A stretch of 64,000 bases of DNA, taken from positions 55,141-119,140 of the forward strand of contig JAJZTH010000008.1 in assembly GCA_021849075.1 (NCBI GenBank), given 5' to 3'. This stretch comes from Pseudomonadota bacterium (GTDB taxonomy: Bacteria > Pseudomonadota > Alphaproteobacteria > Sphingomonadales > Sphingomonadaceae). The first letter of the stretch is position 1. Every line of letters starts with the position of its first letter. The notes below the pieces were generated by a model, which saw only the letters and a program-made list of their open reading frames with translations, was not told the origin of the DNA and did not search any database. Of this stretch, positions 35,075 to 43,839 are shown piece after piece. Position numbers and translations under genes: made by a program.

Positions 35075-37003
35075 TCACCCATGGAAATAGTCATAGACCT
35101 GCTGCGCCACCGCCTTCGACACACCGGGCGCGCGTTGCAGATCGTCCAGCGCGGCGTCGCGGACGGCGCGGGCGGTGCCGAAATGCATCAGCAGCGCTTT
35201 CTTGCGGGCGGGACCAATGCCGGGCACTTCGTCCAGCGACGATACGGTGATCGCCTTGCTGCGCTTCGCCCGGTGCGCCCCGATGGCGAAGCGGTGGGCT
35301 TCGTCGCGCAGGCGCTGAAGGTAGAAGAGCACCGGATGGTTGAGCGGGAAGGTGATTTCGCGGCCGTCCAGCAGGTGAAACACCTCCCGCCCCTCCCGCC
35401 CATGATGCGGCCCCTTGGCCACGCCGATCATGGTGACATCCTCTATGCCCATTTCCTCCAACATGGTCCGGGCCGCCGACAACTGCCCCTTGCCGCCGTC
35501 GATCAGGACCAGGTCCGGCCATTCGCCGCTGTCGCGATCCGGGTCTTCCTTCTGCGCGCGTCCAAAGCGCCGTTCGAACATCTCGCGCATCATCGCGAAA
35601 TCGTCGTTGCTGATTTCCGGGTTCTTCATGTTGAATTTGCGATAGGCGTTCTTGCGGAAGCCCTCCGGCCCGGCGACCACCATCGCGCCCAGCGCATGCG
35701 CGCCCTGAATATGGCTGTTGTCGTAAATTTCGATCCGGTCGGGCACGCCCTCCAGCCCGAAGGCTTCGACCATCTCGTCCAATATCCTGCCCTGACTGGT
35801 CGTTTCCGCCAGTCGCCGGTCAAGCGCCTCCACCGCATTGCGCTGCGCCTGTTTGATCAGGCGTGTGCGCTCGCCGCGCTGGGGCACTTCGATCCGCACC
35901 TTGCTGCCGATCCGTTCCGACAAGGCGAGCGCCATCAATTCGCATTCGGCCGGCTCACGATCGGTCAGGATCAGCTTGGGCGCAGGCACTTCCTCATAAA
36001 ATTGCGCCATGAAGCTTTCCAGCACCTCCTCCGTCGCGACGTCGGCGGTGTGGACCGGAAAGAAGCTGCGATGCCCCCAATTCTGGCCGCCGCGGATGAA
36101 GAATGCCTGAATGCACATCGCCCCGCCCTTTTCCGCCAGCGCGAAGATATCGGCGTCGCCCAATCCTTCGGCATTGATCGCCTGCGATCCCTGAATGAAG
36201 GTCAACGCCTTCAACCGGTCGCGGATCACCGCCGCCTGCTCGAAATCCAGCGCCTCGGCGGCCTGCTCCATCGCCGCGCCCAGCTTCTTCTGCACGGCGG
36301 TCGATTTGCCGCCGAGGAAATCCTGCGCGTCGCTGACCAATTCGGCATAGCCCGCCGCGTCGATCCGATCGACGCAGGGGGCCGAACAGCGCTTGATCTG
36401 ATAAAGCAGACACGGGCGCGAGCGGTTGGAGAAGAAGCTGTCGGTGCAGGACCGCAACAGGAACAGTTTTTGCAGCGCGTTGATGGTCCGCGTCACCGAA
36501 CCCGCGCTGGCGAAGGGACCATAATAGCGGCCCTTATATTTGCGCGCGCCGCGATGCTTCTGCACGCGGGGAAAGGCGTGATCCTCCCGCAGCAGGATGA
36601 AGGGGAAGCTTTTGTCGTCGCGCAGCAGGACATTGTAGGGCGGGCGATAGCGCTTGATCAGTTGCGCCTCCAGCAACAGCGCTTCGGCTTCGCTGTTGGT
36701 GGTGACGATGGTCATGCTGCGCGTCTGGGCCACCATGCGGCGCAGACGGTTGGGCAGGCGTTCCACCTGGGTATAGTTGGCCACGCGGTTCTTCAGCGCA
36801 CGCGCCTTACCCACATAGAGGACGTCCCCACGCGCATCCTGCATGCGATAGACGCCGGGGCGCGTGGGCAATGTCTTGAGCGTGGTGCGGATCGCCTCCA
36901 CCCCCGCGTCGATATCCGGCTGGCTGCCGGTGATGGTGAAGGACGCCTTGTCTTCGTTGAAACGATCGGGGGATTGCGGGCCGGGCGACGGGGGGGTAGG
37001 CAT
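35075..37003 (-). CDS. uvrC: excinuclease ABC subunit C
   Basis: UvrC makes both incisions in nucleotide excision repair. The 642-aa protein has the N-terminal GIY-YIG domain (RPGVYRMQDARGDVLYVGKA), a UVR motif (ALDFEQAAVIRDRLKAL), the RNase H-like domain (IEIYDNSHIQGAHALGAMVV, DLVLIDGGKGQL), and a C-terminal helix-hairpin-helix pair (VPGIGPARKKALL, APGVSKAVAQQVYDYF). ATG 37003 (MPTPPSPGPQ) is preferred over 37063, whose extra 20 residues lack conservation signs. It is divergent from the alcohol dehydrogenase gene. Confidence 0.95.
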   Translation of the reverse strand: MPTPPSPGPQSPDRFNEDKASFTITGSQPDIDAGVEAIRTTLKTLPTRPGVYRMQDARGDVLYVGKARALKNRVANYTQVERLPNRLRRMVAQTRSMTIVTTNSEAEALLLEAQLIKRYRPPYNVLLRDDKSFPFILLREDHAFPRVQKHRGARKYKGRYYGPFASAGSVTRTINALQKLFLLRSCTDSFFSNRSRPCLLYQIKRCSAPCVDRIDAAGYAELVSDAQDFLGGKSTAVQKKLGAAMEQAAEALDFEQAAVIRDRLKALTFIQGSQAINAEGLGDADIFALAEKGGAMCIQAFFIRGGQNWGHRSFFPVHTADVATEEVLESFMAQFYEEVPAPKLILTDREPAECELMALALSERIGSKVRIEVPQRGERTRLIKQAQRNAVEALDRRLAETTSQGRILDEMVEAFGLEGVPDRIEIYDNSHIQGAHALGAMVVAGPEGFRKNAYRKFNMKNPEISNDDFAMMREMFERRFGRAQKEDPDRDSGEWPDLVLIDGGKGQLSAARTMLEEMGIEDVTMIGVAKGPHHGREGREVFHLLDGREITFPLNHPVLFYLQRLRDEAHRFAIGAHRAKRSKAITVSSLDEVPGIGPARKKALLMHFGTARAVRDAALDDLQRAPGVSKAVAQQVYDYFHG

Positions 37004-37158
37004 GGGGCAGAGATAGCGTGAGACGGTGTTTTGGCAATGGGTGGGCTTGAACGAGCGCTTCATCCCTCCTATCTATACCGGACCGTACAGAAAGATACGG
37101 CCTCTCCAAATCCTCCCGCCATCTCTGGCGACACCATCAGCATCAAAGGGACCACCCA

Positions 37159-38211
37159 ATGAGCGTAAAAGCCTATGGCGCCTATGCCGCCGACAAGCCG
37201 CTGGAATCCATCGACATCGAACGGCGCGCGGTCGGCGCGCATGATGTGCAGATCGCCATCGCCTATTGCGGCGTCTGCCATTCGGACCTGCATCAGGTCC
37301 GTTCCGAATGGGAAGGCACCCTCTATCCCTGCGTTCCCGGCCATGAAATCGTCGGCCATGTCACCGCCGTCGGCGACCATGTAAGCAAGTTCAAAGTCGG
37401 CGACACAGTTGGCGTCGGCTGTCTGGTCGACAGCTGCCAGAGCTGCGCCGCCTGCGACGAGGGCCTGGAACAATATTGCGAAAATGGCTTCGTCGGCACC
37501 TATAATGGCCCGACCGCCGATGCCCCCGGCCACACGCTGGGCGGCTATTCGCAGAGCATCGTCGTGAAGGACGATTTCGTCGTGAAGATCAGCCATGCCC
37601 CCGAACAGCTGGCCGCCGTCGCGCCGCTACTGTGCGCAGGCATCACCACCTGGTCGCCACTGCGCCACTGGAAGGTCGGGCCGGGTCAGAAGGTCGGCAT
37701 CGTCGGCATTGGCGGTCTGGGCCATATGGGCATCAAGCTCGCCCATGCGCTGGGCGCGCATGTGGTCGCCTTCACCACGTCGGAATCCAAGCGGCAGGAC
37801 GCGCTGGATCTGGGCGCGGACGAAGTCGTCGTGTCGCGCAATGAGGCGGAGATGGCGGCCCACGCCAACAGCTTCGACTTCATTCTGAACACCGTCGCGG
37901 CGAGCCATAATCTGGACGCCTTCACCATCCTGTTGAAGCGGGACGGCACGCTGACGCTGGTGGGCGTGCCCGAACATGCGCATCCGTCGCCCAATGTCGG
38001 CGCGCTGATCTTCAAGCGCCGCGCCATTGCCGGATCGCTGATCGGCGGTATCGCCGAAACCCAGGAGATGCTCGATTTCTGCGCCGAAAAGGGCATCACT
38101 TCCGAAATCGAGCTGATCGCCGCAAAGGATATCGAAACCGCCTATGCGCGTATGGTGAAGAGCGACGTCAAATATCGCTTCGTGATCGACAGCGCCACGC
38201 TGGCGGACTGA
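37159..38211 (+). CDS. zinc-dependent NAD(P) alcohol dehydrogenase (YahK/CAD-like)
   Basis: A 350-aa medium-chain dehydrogenase. The catalytic zinc is bound by CGVCHSDLHQ and GHEIVGHVTAVG, and the structural zinc by the Cys cluster in CQSCAACDEGLEQYC. The nucleotide motif is GIGGLGHMGIK. The order and the C-terminal DVKYRFVIDSATL match the YahK/cinnamyl-alcohol group, which reduces aldehydes with NADPH. AAAGGGA precedes the ATG. It is monocistronic with its own terminator. Confidence 0.92.
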   Translation: MSVKAYGAYAADKPLESIDIERRAVGAHDVQIAIAYCGVCHSDLHQVRSEWEGTLYPCVPGHEIVGHVTAVGDHVSKFKVGDTVGVGCLVDSCQSCAACDEGLEQYCENGFVGTYNGPTADAPGHTLGGYSQSIVVKDDFVVKISHAPEQLAAVAPLLCAGITTWSPLRHWKVGPGQKVGIVGIGGLGHMGIKLAHALGAHVVAFTTSESKRQDALDLGADEVVVSRNEAEMAAHANSFDFILNTVAASHNLDAFTILLKRDGTLTLVGVPEHAHPSPNVGALIFKRRAIAGSLIGGIAETQEMLDFCAEKGITSEIELIAAKDIETAYARMVKSDVKYRFVIDSATLAD

Positions 38212-38232
38212 ACCAATCTTATGAAGTCAGGG

Positions 38233-38262
38233 AAAGGGGGTGCGGAAACGCGCCCCCTTTTT
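38233..38262 (+). terminator. terminator of the alcohol dehydrogenase gene
   Basis: AAAGGGGGTGCG / CGCGCCCCCTTT stem closed by a GAAA tetraloop, followed by T, 21 bp after the stop. Confidence 0.85.
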
Positions 38263-38362
38263 CGTTGTCCTCCCTTCGTTGAACCAGAGGCTCGACAAGC
38301 AATGGGCACGGTCTTTAGATCGGACCGGCGTGTCGCACGAAAAATCACGAAAAGGACGAAGA

Positions 38363-39667
38363 ATGAAGCGCCTGGCGCTAAGCATGATCCTGGCGGGAAC
38401 CGCCCTGTCGGCCACCATCGCCCCCGCCGCAACGGCCCCCGCTCCTTCCGCCGCCGACGCCAGGGCGATTGCGGCGATCCGGGGGCGCCCGGCAGTGAAG
38501 GTCGCCTTTGCCGCGCTGGAGGCCGAACATGAGCAATGGGTGAAGAATATCATCACCCTGACCGAAATTCCTGCGCCTCCCTTCAAGGAAGAAGCGCGCG
38601 GCAAAGCCTATGCCGATCTGTTCCGCGCCGCCGGTTTTGCCGATGTGGAGATTGACCCGGTGGGCAATGTGCTGGCGCTGCGGCGCGGCTCTGGCAAGCC
38701 GGGCGGCAAGGTCGTGGTGATCGCCGCGCATCTCGACACGGTCTTCCCCGAAGGCACGCCGGTTACGGTCAAGCGCGAGGGCAATCGTCTGATGGCGCCG
38801 GGGATTGGCGACGATACGTCGGGGCTGGCCACATTGCTGAGCGTCGCCAAGGCGATGAACGCCGCGAAAATCGAAACGCCCATGGATATATTGTTCGTCG
38901 GCAATGTCGGCGAAGAGGGGCTGGGCGACCTGCGCGGCGCGAAGCAATTGTTCAACGCGGGCAAATATAAGGGCCGCATCGCCAGCTTCTTTTCAATGGA
39001 CGACAGTTCGGTCGACGGCATCGTGACCGGCGGCGTCGGGTCGAAGCGCTACAAGCTGACGTTCAAGGGGCCGGGCGGCCACAGCTTCGGCGCGTTCGGG
39101 CTGGTCAATCCGATGACCGCGATGAGCCAGACCGTGGTCGACTTGTACAGGATCCCGGTGCCGGCGTCGCCCAAGACGACCTATAGCGCCAGCGTGGTGG
39201 GCGGCGGATCGTCCGTAAACGCCATCCCGCGCGAGACATGGTTGCAAGTCGACATGCGATCGGAAAGCGCGGAGGAACTGGCGAAGCTGGAACAGATGAT
39301 GCTGGCGACGGCGGATCGCGCGGTCGCCGCCGAAAATGCGGCGCGATCGACGAAGGAAGGCGCGATCAGCGTCGACAAGGAAATGATCGGCGATCGGCCA
39401 GCCGGCCACACCGATACAAACGATATACTGGTCCGCCAGACGGTGGCGGCCTATGCGGCGGAGGGCGTGAGCGCGCGGCTGAGCTTCAGTTCGACCGATG
39501 CCAATGTACCGATGAGCCTGGGCATTCCAGCGATCACCATTCCCCGTGCGGCAACCGGCGGACGCGGCCATTCCCCGGACGAATGGATCGATGTGACGGC
39601 GGAACCATCGCTGAAGGTCAAGCGCATGGACCTGATCGCGCTGCTGGCGGCGGCGGGCTATCGCTGA
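38363..39667 (+). CDS. exported M20/M25/M40 family metallopeptidase
   Basis: A 434-aa di-zinc peptidase with a Sec signal (MKRLALSMILAGTALSATIA). Zinc and catalytic motifs are AAHLDTVFPEG (His, Asp), PGIGDDTSGLATLL (Asp), GNVGEEGLGDLRG (Glu-Glu) and GRGHSPDEW (His). The dimerisation/lid domain spans about 200-310 (FKGPGGHSFGAFG). AAAGGACGA sits before the ATG at 38363, which fixes the start over a longer open frame from 38240. It probably trims peptides in the periplasm; specificity is unknown. Confidence 0.9.
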   Translation: MKRLALSMILAGTALSATIAPAATAPAPSAADARAIAAIRGRPAVKVAFAALEAEHEQWVKNIITLTEIPAPPFKEEARGKAYADLFRAAGFADVEIDPVGNVLALRRGSGKPGGKVVVIAAHLDTVFPEGTPVTVKREGNRLMAPGIGDDTSGLATLLSVAKAMNAAKIETPMDILFVGNVGEEGLGDLRGAKQLFNAGKYKGRIASFFSMDDSSVDGIVTGGVGSKRYKLTFKGPGGHSFGAFGLVNPMTAMSQTVVDLYRIPVPASPKTTYSASVVGGGSSVNAIPRETWLQVDMRSESAEELAKLEQMMLATADRAVAAENAARSTKEGAISVDKEMIGDRPAGHTDTNDILVRQTVAAYAAEGVSARLSFSSTDANVPMSLGIPAITIPRAATGGRGHSPDEWIDVTAEPSLKVKRMDLIALLAAAGYR

Positions 39668-39767
39668 TGCTATCGGGGTAGAGGCGCAATGCTTCTACCC
39701 CATAATATCTTGATAGGTTCGCTTCGAGTGAACGGCGAATATAAGATCAATCTGCTTTCAAATGGCA

Positions 39768-39814
39768 CAAACAAAAAGGGCCGGTGCGACATGCGCACCG
39801 GCCCTTTTTGTTTG
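39768..39814. terminator. bidirectional terminator between the M20 peptidase gene and the ATP synthase operon
   Basis: Perfect 21-bp arms at 39768-39788 and 39794-39814 (CAAACAAAAAGGGCCGGTGC and complement) around ACATG. A5 and T5 tracts make it functional for the convergent transcripts. Confidence 0.88.
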
Positions 39815-39830
39815 CTTCCATCCGGTCCGA

Positions 39831-40442
39831 TCAGTTGATCGTGCCGAGTCCCGAAATCGCGCTGTCGACCAAAGCCTTGTCCGCCTTGGCGTCATGCCCC
39901 TGAGCGATCAGGGCGGCGGCGGCGGCGGTGGCCGCGTTCACCGTCTTGGCGCGGATGCTGGCGATCGCCGTACGTTCGGCCGCGCCGATCTTGTCTTCCG
40001 CCATCTTCTGACGACGGGCGACCAGCGCTTCGGCATTGACCTTCGCGTCGGCGATCAGCCCTTCGGCTTCATGTTCAGCCGCCTTGCGCATGGCGTCGGC
40101 TTCACCGGCCGCAGCGGCCAGCTTGGCTTCATATTCGCCCTTGAGCGCTTCGGCTTCGGCGCGGAGCCGAGTGGCTTCGGCCAGCTGTTCCTTGATCTGC
40201 GCGATCCGGCCGTCCAGCGCCTTGCCGATCAGGGCAGGCACCTTCTTGACCAGCAGGATGACGATGAACACCGCCATCGCCAGGCTGACCCAGGCAGTCG
40301 CATCCATGCCGACCGCCTTGGGATCGGTATGAGGTTCGACGCCTTCATGGGCGACGGTGCCGACCGGTTCCATGCCTTCGCTATGGATCGCCTGATTGAG
40401 GTGCGGAGCCTGCGCTGCGCTATGAGATGCTGCCTCAGCCAT
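39831..40442 (-). CDS. atpF: ATP synthase F0 subunit b
   Basis: A peripheral-stalk b subunit of 203 aa. A His/Glu-rich N-terminal extension of about 45 residues precedes one TM helix (ATAWVSLAMAVFIVILLVKK). A long charged, Ala/Glu-rich coiled coil follows, for dimerisation with b' and contact with F1. It is last in the atpI-atpB-atpE-b'-b order and overlaps b' by 8 bp. F1 genes are not adjacent, as is usual in alphaproteobacteria. Confidence 0.9.
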   Translation of the reverse strand: MAEAASHSAAQAPHLNQAIHSEGMEPVGTVAHEGVEPHTDPKAVGMDATAWVSLAMAVFIVILLVKKVPALIGKALDGRIAQIKEQLAEATRLRAEAEALKGEYEAKLAAAAGEADAMRKAAEHEAEGLIADAKVNAEALVARRQKMAEDKIGAAERTAIASIRAKTVNAATAAAAALIAQGHDAKADKALVDSAISGLGTIN

Positions 40443-40929
40443 GGGCCAGTGCCGCCTTTACTGCGTTGCGGGCTGCGTCTTCCGAGGCTTCCACGCCGGA
40501 AATGCGAGCCACCATGTCGCGCGCCGCATCGGCGGCGACGGTTTCGATTTCTGCCAGCGCCGCATTGCTTGCGGCCTGGATGCGGGCTTCGGCCGCAGCA
40601 ATCTTGCTGGCGACGTCGGCATCGGCGGCGGCGAGCTTCGTTTCCGAAGCCTTGGCTGCTTCCGATTTCGCCTTTGCCACGACGGCCTGTGCGGCCGTGC
40701 GGTTCTGGGCGTCGCGAACGCGATAGTCGGCTTCCGCTTCGTCGGCGCGGGCGAAGGCCGCCTTGGCCGCGTCCAGATCGCCGCTGATCTTCGCGTCGCG
40801 CGCGTCCGCCGTGCCCTGAACCTTGGGCACCATGCCCAGGCCAATGACGAAGAAGACGAGGCCGAAGGTCAGCAGCAGCCAGAATATCTGACTGGAGTAG
40901 GTATCGGCAATTTGCGCGATTTGAGGCAT
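40435..40929 (-). CDS. ATP synthase F0 subunit b'
   Basis: A 164-aa b' subunit starting MPQIAQIADTYSSQIFWLLL, with a TM helix at residues about 14-34 (TFGLVFFVIGLGMVPKV) and an Ala/Asp/Glu coiled coil to the C-terminus. The MPQ..QIFWLL opening distinguishes b' from b in photosynthetic and related alphaproteobacterial ATP synthases. It forms a heterodimeric stalk with the downstream b. Confidence 0.92.
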   Translation of the reverse strand: MPQIAQIADTYSSQIFWLLLTFGLVFFVIGLGMVPKVQGTADARDAKISGDLDAAKAAFARADEAEADYRVRDAQNRTAAQAVVAKAKSEAAKASETKLAAADADVASKIAAAEARIQAASNAALAEIETVAADAARDMVARISGVEASEDAARNAVKAALAHG

Positions 40930-41019
40930 GTTACGGTCCGTCCGATCAGAGGGCGGTCAATATCGGAAACGGGCAAGGCATTGGCGCGAAGGCCGCCCTG
41001 CCCGCTTCAATTTCGTGCT

Positions 41020-41247
41020 TTAGGCCACGAACACCAGGATCATGGCGATAACGAACGCCAGCAGACCCAGAAGTTCCGCCGCGGCGAAACCGATGAACAG
41101 GCGGCCCTGCTGGCCGTCGGCAGCGCCCGGATTGCGCAGCGCGCCTTCCAGGAACGCGCTGAACACGTTGCCCACACCGAGGGCGGCGATGCCCGCACCG
41201 ATTGCGGCCAGGCCAGCACCGAGCAGCTTTGCGGCTTCTGCGTCCAT
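41020..41247 (-). CDS. atpE: ATP synthase F0 subunit c
   Basis: A 75-aa hairpin of two TM helices that forms the rotor ring. The first helix is Gly-rich (GAGLAAIGAGIAALGVGN), the polar loop is RNPGAADGQQG, and the second helix has the proton-binding Glu in FAAAELLGLLAFVIAMIL. The start ATG is 41247. Confidence 0.95.
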   Translation of the reverse strand: MDAEAAKLLGAGLAAIGAGIAALGVGNVFSAFLEGALRNPGAADGQQGRLFIGFAAAELLGLLAFVIAMILVFVA

Positions 41248-41303
41248 GTCGTAAACTCCCTTGTTAAATCAGATGAAAGTTGAGGAAAATTCTCAGGTGA
41301 AAC

Positions 41304-42089
41304 TTAGTGCAGATTCTCGGCGTCGTTCAGATAGACCGAGGTCAGCAGCGCGAACACATAAGCCTGGATGACCGCGACCAGCATTTCCAGCGCGCTGATG
41401 CCGATCATCAGGATGAAGCTGGCGGTGCCGACGGTCAGACCCAAGGCCGGCGAGGCGTTGGCGCTGTTGATGACGAAGCCTGCGAGCACCTTCAGCAGAA
41501 CGTGGCCAGCGGTCATCGCGACGAAGAGTCGCAGGCCAAGGCTGAACGGACGCACCATGAAGGACACGAGTTCGATGAAGAAGAGCGGCACCACCATCGC
41601 GATCGGCGTGCCATGCGGCACGAACAGCGAGAAGAAGTGGAAACCATGCTTCCAGAAGCCGACGATCAGCACGATCGAGAAGCTCATGATCGCCAGCACG
41701 CCGGTTGCGGTGAAGTGGCTGGTGAAGGTGAAGGGATGCATCCCGATCAGGCCCAGCGGCAGCAGACCCAGAAGGTTCGCCAGCAGGATGAACATGAACA
41801 GCGAGAAGACGTAGGGAATATATTTCCGGCCCTTGTCGCCGATATTGGCGATCAGCAGGTTCTTGATGAAGCCGGTCATATATTCGACCGCCATCTGCCA
41901 GCGGCCGGGGACCAGTTCGCGCTTCATGCCGCCGATCACGAAGATCCACAGCACCACAGCAGCCAGCACCATATAGAGCGCGCTGTTGGTGAAGGCGATG
42001 TTGAAGCCGCCCAGCGACCAGTGATCCGTACCGAACAGGGGTTCGATAGCAAACTGGTGCATCGGATCGATTTTGCCGGATTCTGCCAC
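41304..42089 (-). CDS. atpB: ATP synthase F0 subunit a
   Basis: A 261-aa stator subunit that forms the proton half-channels with the c ring. The essential Arg is in FSLGLRLFVAMTAGHVLL, and the later helix holds LEMLVAVIQAYVFALLTSVY. Five to six TM helices are visible. It follows atpI by 59 bp and precedes atpE by 56 bp. Confidence 0.95.
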   Translation of the reverse strand: MAESGKIDPMHQFAIEPLFGTDHWSLGGFNIAFTNSALYMVLAAVVLWIFVIGGMKRELVPGRWQMAVEYMTGFIKNLLIANIGDKGRKYIPYVFSLFMFILLANLLGLLPLGLIGMHPFTFTSHFTATGVLAIMSFSIVLIVGFWKHGFHFFSLFVPHGTPIAMVVPLFFIELVSFMVRPFSLGLRLFVAMTAGHVLLKVLAGFVINSANASPALGLTVGTASFILMIGISALEMLVAVIQAYVFALLTSVYLNDAENLH

Positions 42090-42148
42090 GTTGACCCCTG
42101 TAACGCCTGTGTAACGCTTAATGTCTTCGGACTAGGAGCGAAGCAGCC

Positions 42149-42472
42149 TTATTGTTCGGGCGGCTTCGTCGTCGTCAATCTGATGATATTCCTGAAGGCC
42201 GCCACGATCCCAAGACCGAGGAACACCAGCAGGAGCCAGGGCGTCGTGCTGAACAGCCGGTCAAGTACCCAGCCGATCAACGCACCGCCGACAAGACCAC
42301 CGATCAGTTCCGCAAGAACCCTGTTCCCCAGCCGCGTCCCATCGTCCGCCTGCTGCTCCACGGCCCCCTGCCTGACCTTTTCGGCGCGCTCGGCCTTCGC
42401 GATCCGCTCCTCAAGAGAAACGATCCGCGAGTCCTCGCCCGCCGGGTCCTGTCCGGGTGTATCCGCTGCCAT
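42149..42472 (-). CDS. atpI: AtpI/AtpZ-like ATP synthase accessory protein
   Basis: A 107-aa protein with a charged, probably cytoplasmic N-terminal half (EERIAKAERAEKVRQ) and two TM helices (AELIGGLVGGALIGWVLDRL, WLLLVFLGLGIVAAF). The Gly-rich first helix and operon position upstream of atpB identify it as the AtpI/F0F1 assembly factor type found in alphaproteobacteria. Confidence 0.88.
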   Translation of the reverse strand: MAADTPGQDPAGEDSRIVSLEERIAKAERAEKVRQGAVEQQADDGTRLGNRVLAELIGGLVGGALIGWVLDRLFSTTPWLLLVFLGLGIVAAFRNIIRLTTTKPPEQ

Positions 42473-42644
42473 ACATCGTCTCCATCAGGCTTTACAGCCC
42501 GTGGCGTTCGGCATGGCGCTTGCGGCTGCACCCGTCAAGGCGAGGCCCCTCTAGGAAGGCATGAATAAAGTGTCAACCCCGACAAAAGCCAAGAAAATCG
42601 GCCTTTCGGACAATAAGGGTTCCGGGCCTTGCGCTTAGTCATTT

Positions 42645-42664
42645 TCCTATTTAGCTAAATAGGA
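42645..42664. promoter_or_regulatory. perfect 20-bp palindrome abutting the ArsR gene
   Basis: TCCTATTTAGCTAAATAGGA is identical to its reverse complement and ends at the base before the ATG at 42665. It is the expected size and symmetry for an ArsR dimer operator. The final AGGA is too close to the ATG for a normal ribosome-binding site, so transcription may start within or near it and give a very short or absent leader. Confidence 0.75.
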
Positions 42665-42970
42665 ATGGACAAGATCTTCAAGGCCCTGGCATCCGAACCA
42701 CGCCGCCGCATCCTGCACCACCTGGCCGCCGAGCCGATGACGGTGGGCGAGATTGCCGATAATTTCGAGATGGCGATGCCGTCCATTTCCAAGCATCTGG
42801 CAGTGCTGAAAGAAGCCGGCGTCGTGCGCGAACAGAAGCGCGGCCAATATGTGCTCTATACGCTCGCGGCGGACCGGCTGTCGGGCCAACTCTATGATTT
42901 TCTGGCGCCCTTTTGCGATCAGGCGCGGGAGATTGCGGAGGCAAGGCCGCGACGGCGCGGACGGGAGTGA
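42665..42970 (+). CDS. ArsR/SdpR-type winged-helix regulator
   Basis: A 101-aa ArsR-family repressor: MDKIFKALASEPRRRILHHL, recognition region MAMPSISKHLAVLKEAGVV, and wing REQKRGQYVLYTL. No metal-binding ELCVC-type motif is present, so it is of the non-metal SdpR-like autorepressor type. It is divergent from the ATP synthase operon (192 bp between starts). The abutting palindrome suggests autoregulation. No target gene follows within 290 bp. Confidence 0.88.
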   Translation: MDKIFKALASEPRRRILHHLAAEPMTVGEIADNFEMAMPSISKHLAVLKEAGVVREQKRGQYVLYTLAADRLSGQLYDFLAPFCDQAREIAEARPRRRGRE

Positions 42971-43004
42971 GGTGGCGACGGGTGGCCTCCTGCCATTCCG
43001 CCCA

Positions 43005-43094
43005 CGTCATGCTGAACTTGTTTCAGCATCTATCGTGCCTACAATCCTTTGCTCTGTCGGGAGAAATGGACCCTGAAACAAGTTCAGGGTGACG
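43005..43094. repeat. imperfect long inverted repeat (REP-like)
   Basis: The left end CGTCATGCTGAACTTGTTTC and right end GAAACAAGTTCAGGGTGACG are complementary over most of their length, and the left arm itself contains ATGCTGAA...TTCAGCAT. A CGTCATGCCGGATTTGATCC fragment of another dispersed type follows at about 43140. Together they fill the gap between the ArsR gene and ydbL. Confidence 0.75.
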
Positions 43095-43206
43095 ATGTAT
43101 GCAAGGGCGCGTGTGGTCGCTTCGAGACATTCTCCTACTCGTCATGCCGGATTTGATCCGGAGTGCCGGACGTTGATTATTGACCATCAGCGGCTTTTCC
43201 TGGACG

Positions 43207-43238
43207 CAAAAAAGGCGCGGTGACAATATCACCGCGCC
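43207..43238 (-). terminator. terminator of the ydbH-ynbE-ydbL operon
   Basis: Read on the minus strand: GGCGCGGTGA / TCACCGCGCC stem followed by TTTTTT, 24 bp past the ydbL stop. Confidence 0.82.
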
Positions 43239-43261
43239 TCTTTCCTTCGCTCGATGGCCGT

Positions 43262-43654
43262 TCAGCCCGCGTTGGCGCAATAGGATGGCAGCGGAATCGC
43301 CCCTGCCCCCTTGGTCTGCCATGCGGCAGCGCCGATGCGATAGACCTGCCCCGGCTTCAACCGGGTCAGCGTCTGACAGGCGGTGGCCGCCGCCATGTCC
43401 TGCACCGTCACGCCGCGCTGGCTGGCCAGTTGCGTATAGGCGGCGCGGCGCTTGATGTTGATCGCCTCCACTTCGGATCGGACATCCGCGCCGACCGTAC
43501 CGGCGACGCCGAGATAGCCGTCGGCCTGTTCGCCCACGGTGCCCGCATTCATCGCGGCGGCGACGGCGCCAGACTGTGCCATGACCGGCCCGGCGACAGC
43601 CAGGCCCAGCGCGGCGGCGAGCCAAGTCAGTTTAGGCAGCATCTTGCGTGTCAT
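43262..43654 (-). CDS. ydbL: YdbL family protein (DUF1318)
   Basis: A 130-aa periplasmic protein with signal peptide (WLAAALGLAVAGPVMAQ). The DUF1318 core reads GYLGVAGTVGADVRSEVEAI, NIKRRAAYTQLASQRGV and CQTLTRLKPGQVY. In E. coli, YdbL modulates assembly of YnbE, the outer-membrane partner of YdbH. Here it is the last gene of the operon and overlaps ynbE by 4 bp. Confidence 0.88.
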   Translation of the reverse strand: MTRKMLPKLTWLAAALGLAVAGPVMAQSGAVAAAMNAGTVGEQADGYLGVAGTVGADVRSEVEAINIKRRAAYTQLASQRGVTVQDMAAATACQTLTRLKPGQVYRIGAAAWQTKGAGAIPLPSYCANAG

Positions 43655-43839
43655 TGCGGGAACAACTCCGGATTATTCTGAATGAGGTCCTGTGCGTCGC
43701 GTTGCAGCTTCACTACAACTTCCTGCTGCACCTTCACATTCAGGTTGATTTCGATCGGCTTGTCCGGGGCCTTCACCTGGATGCAGCCCCCCAGCGCAAG
43801 ACCGGCGAAACCGGCCGTCATGATTGCTCGTATCTTCAT
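43651..43839 (-). CDS. ynbE: YnbE family outer membrane lipoprotein
   Basis: A 62-aa lipoprotein with lipobox LGGC (Cys19) and a mature part QVKAPDKPIEINLNVKVQQE, typical of YnbE. In E. coli YnbE multimerises by beta-strand pairing and links YdbH to the outer membrane. It overlaps both ydbH (43836-43839) and ydbL, giving tight translational coupling. Confidence 0.9.
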   Translation of the reverse strand: MKIRAIMTAGFAGLALGGCIQVKAPDKPIEINLNVKVQQEVVVKLQRDAQDLIQNNPELFPQ

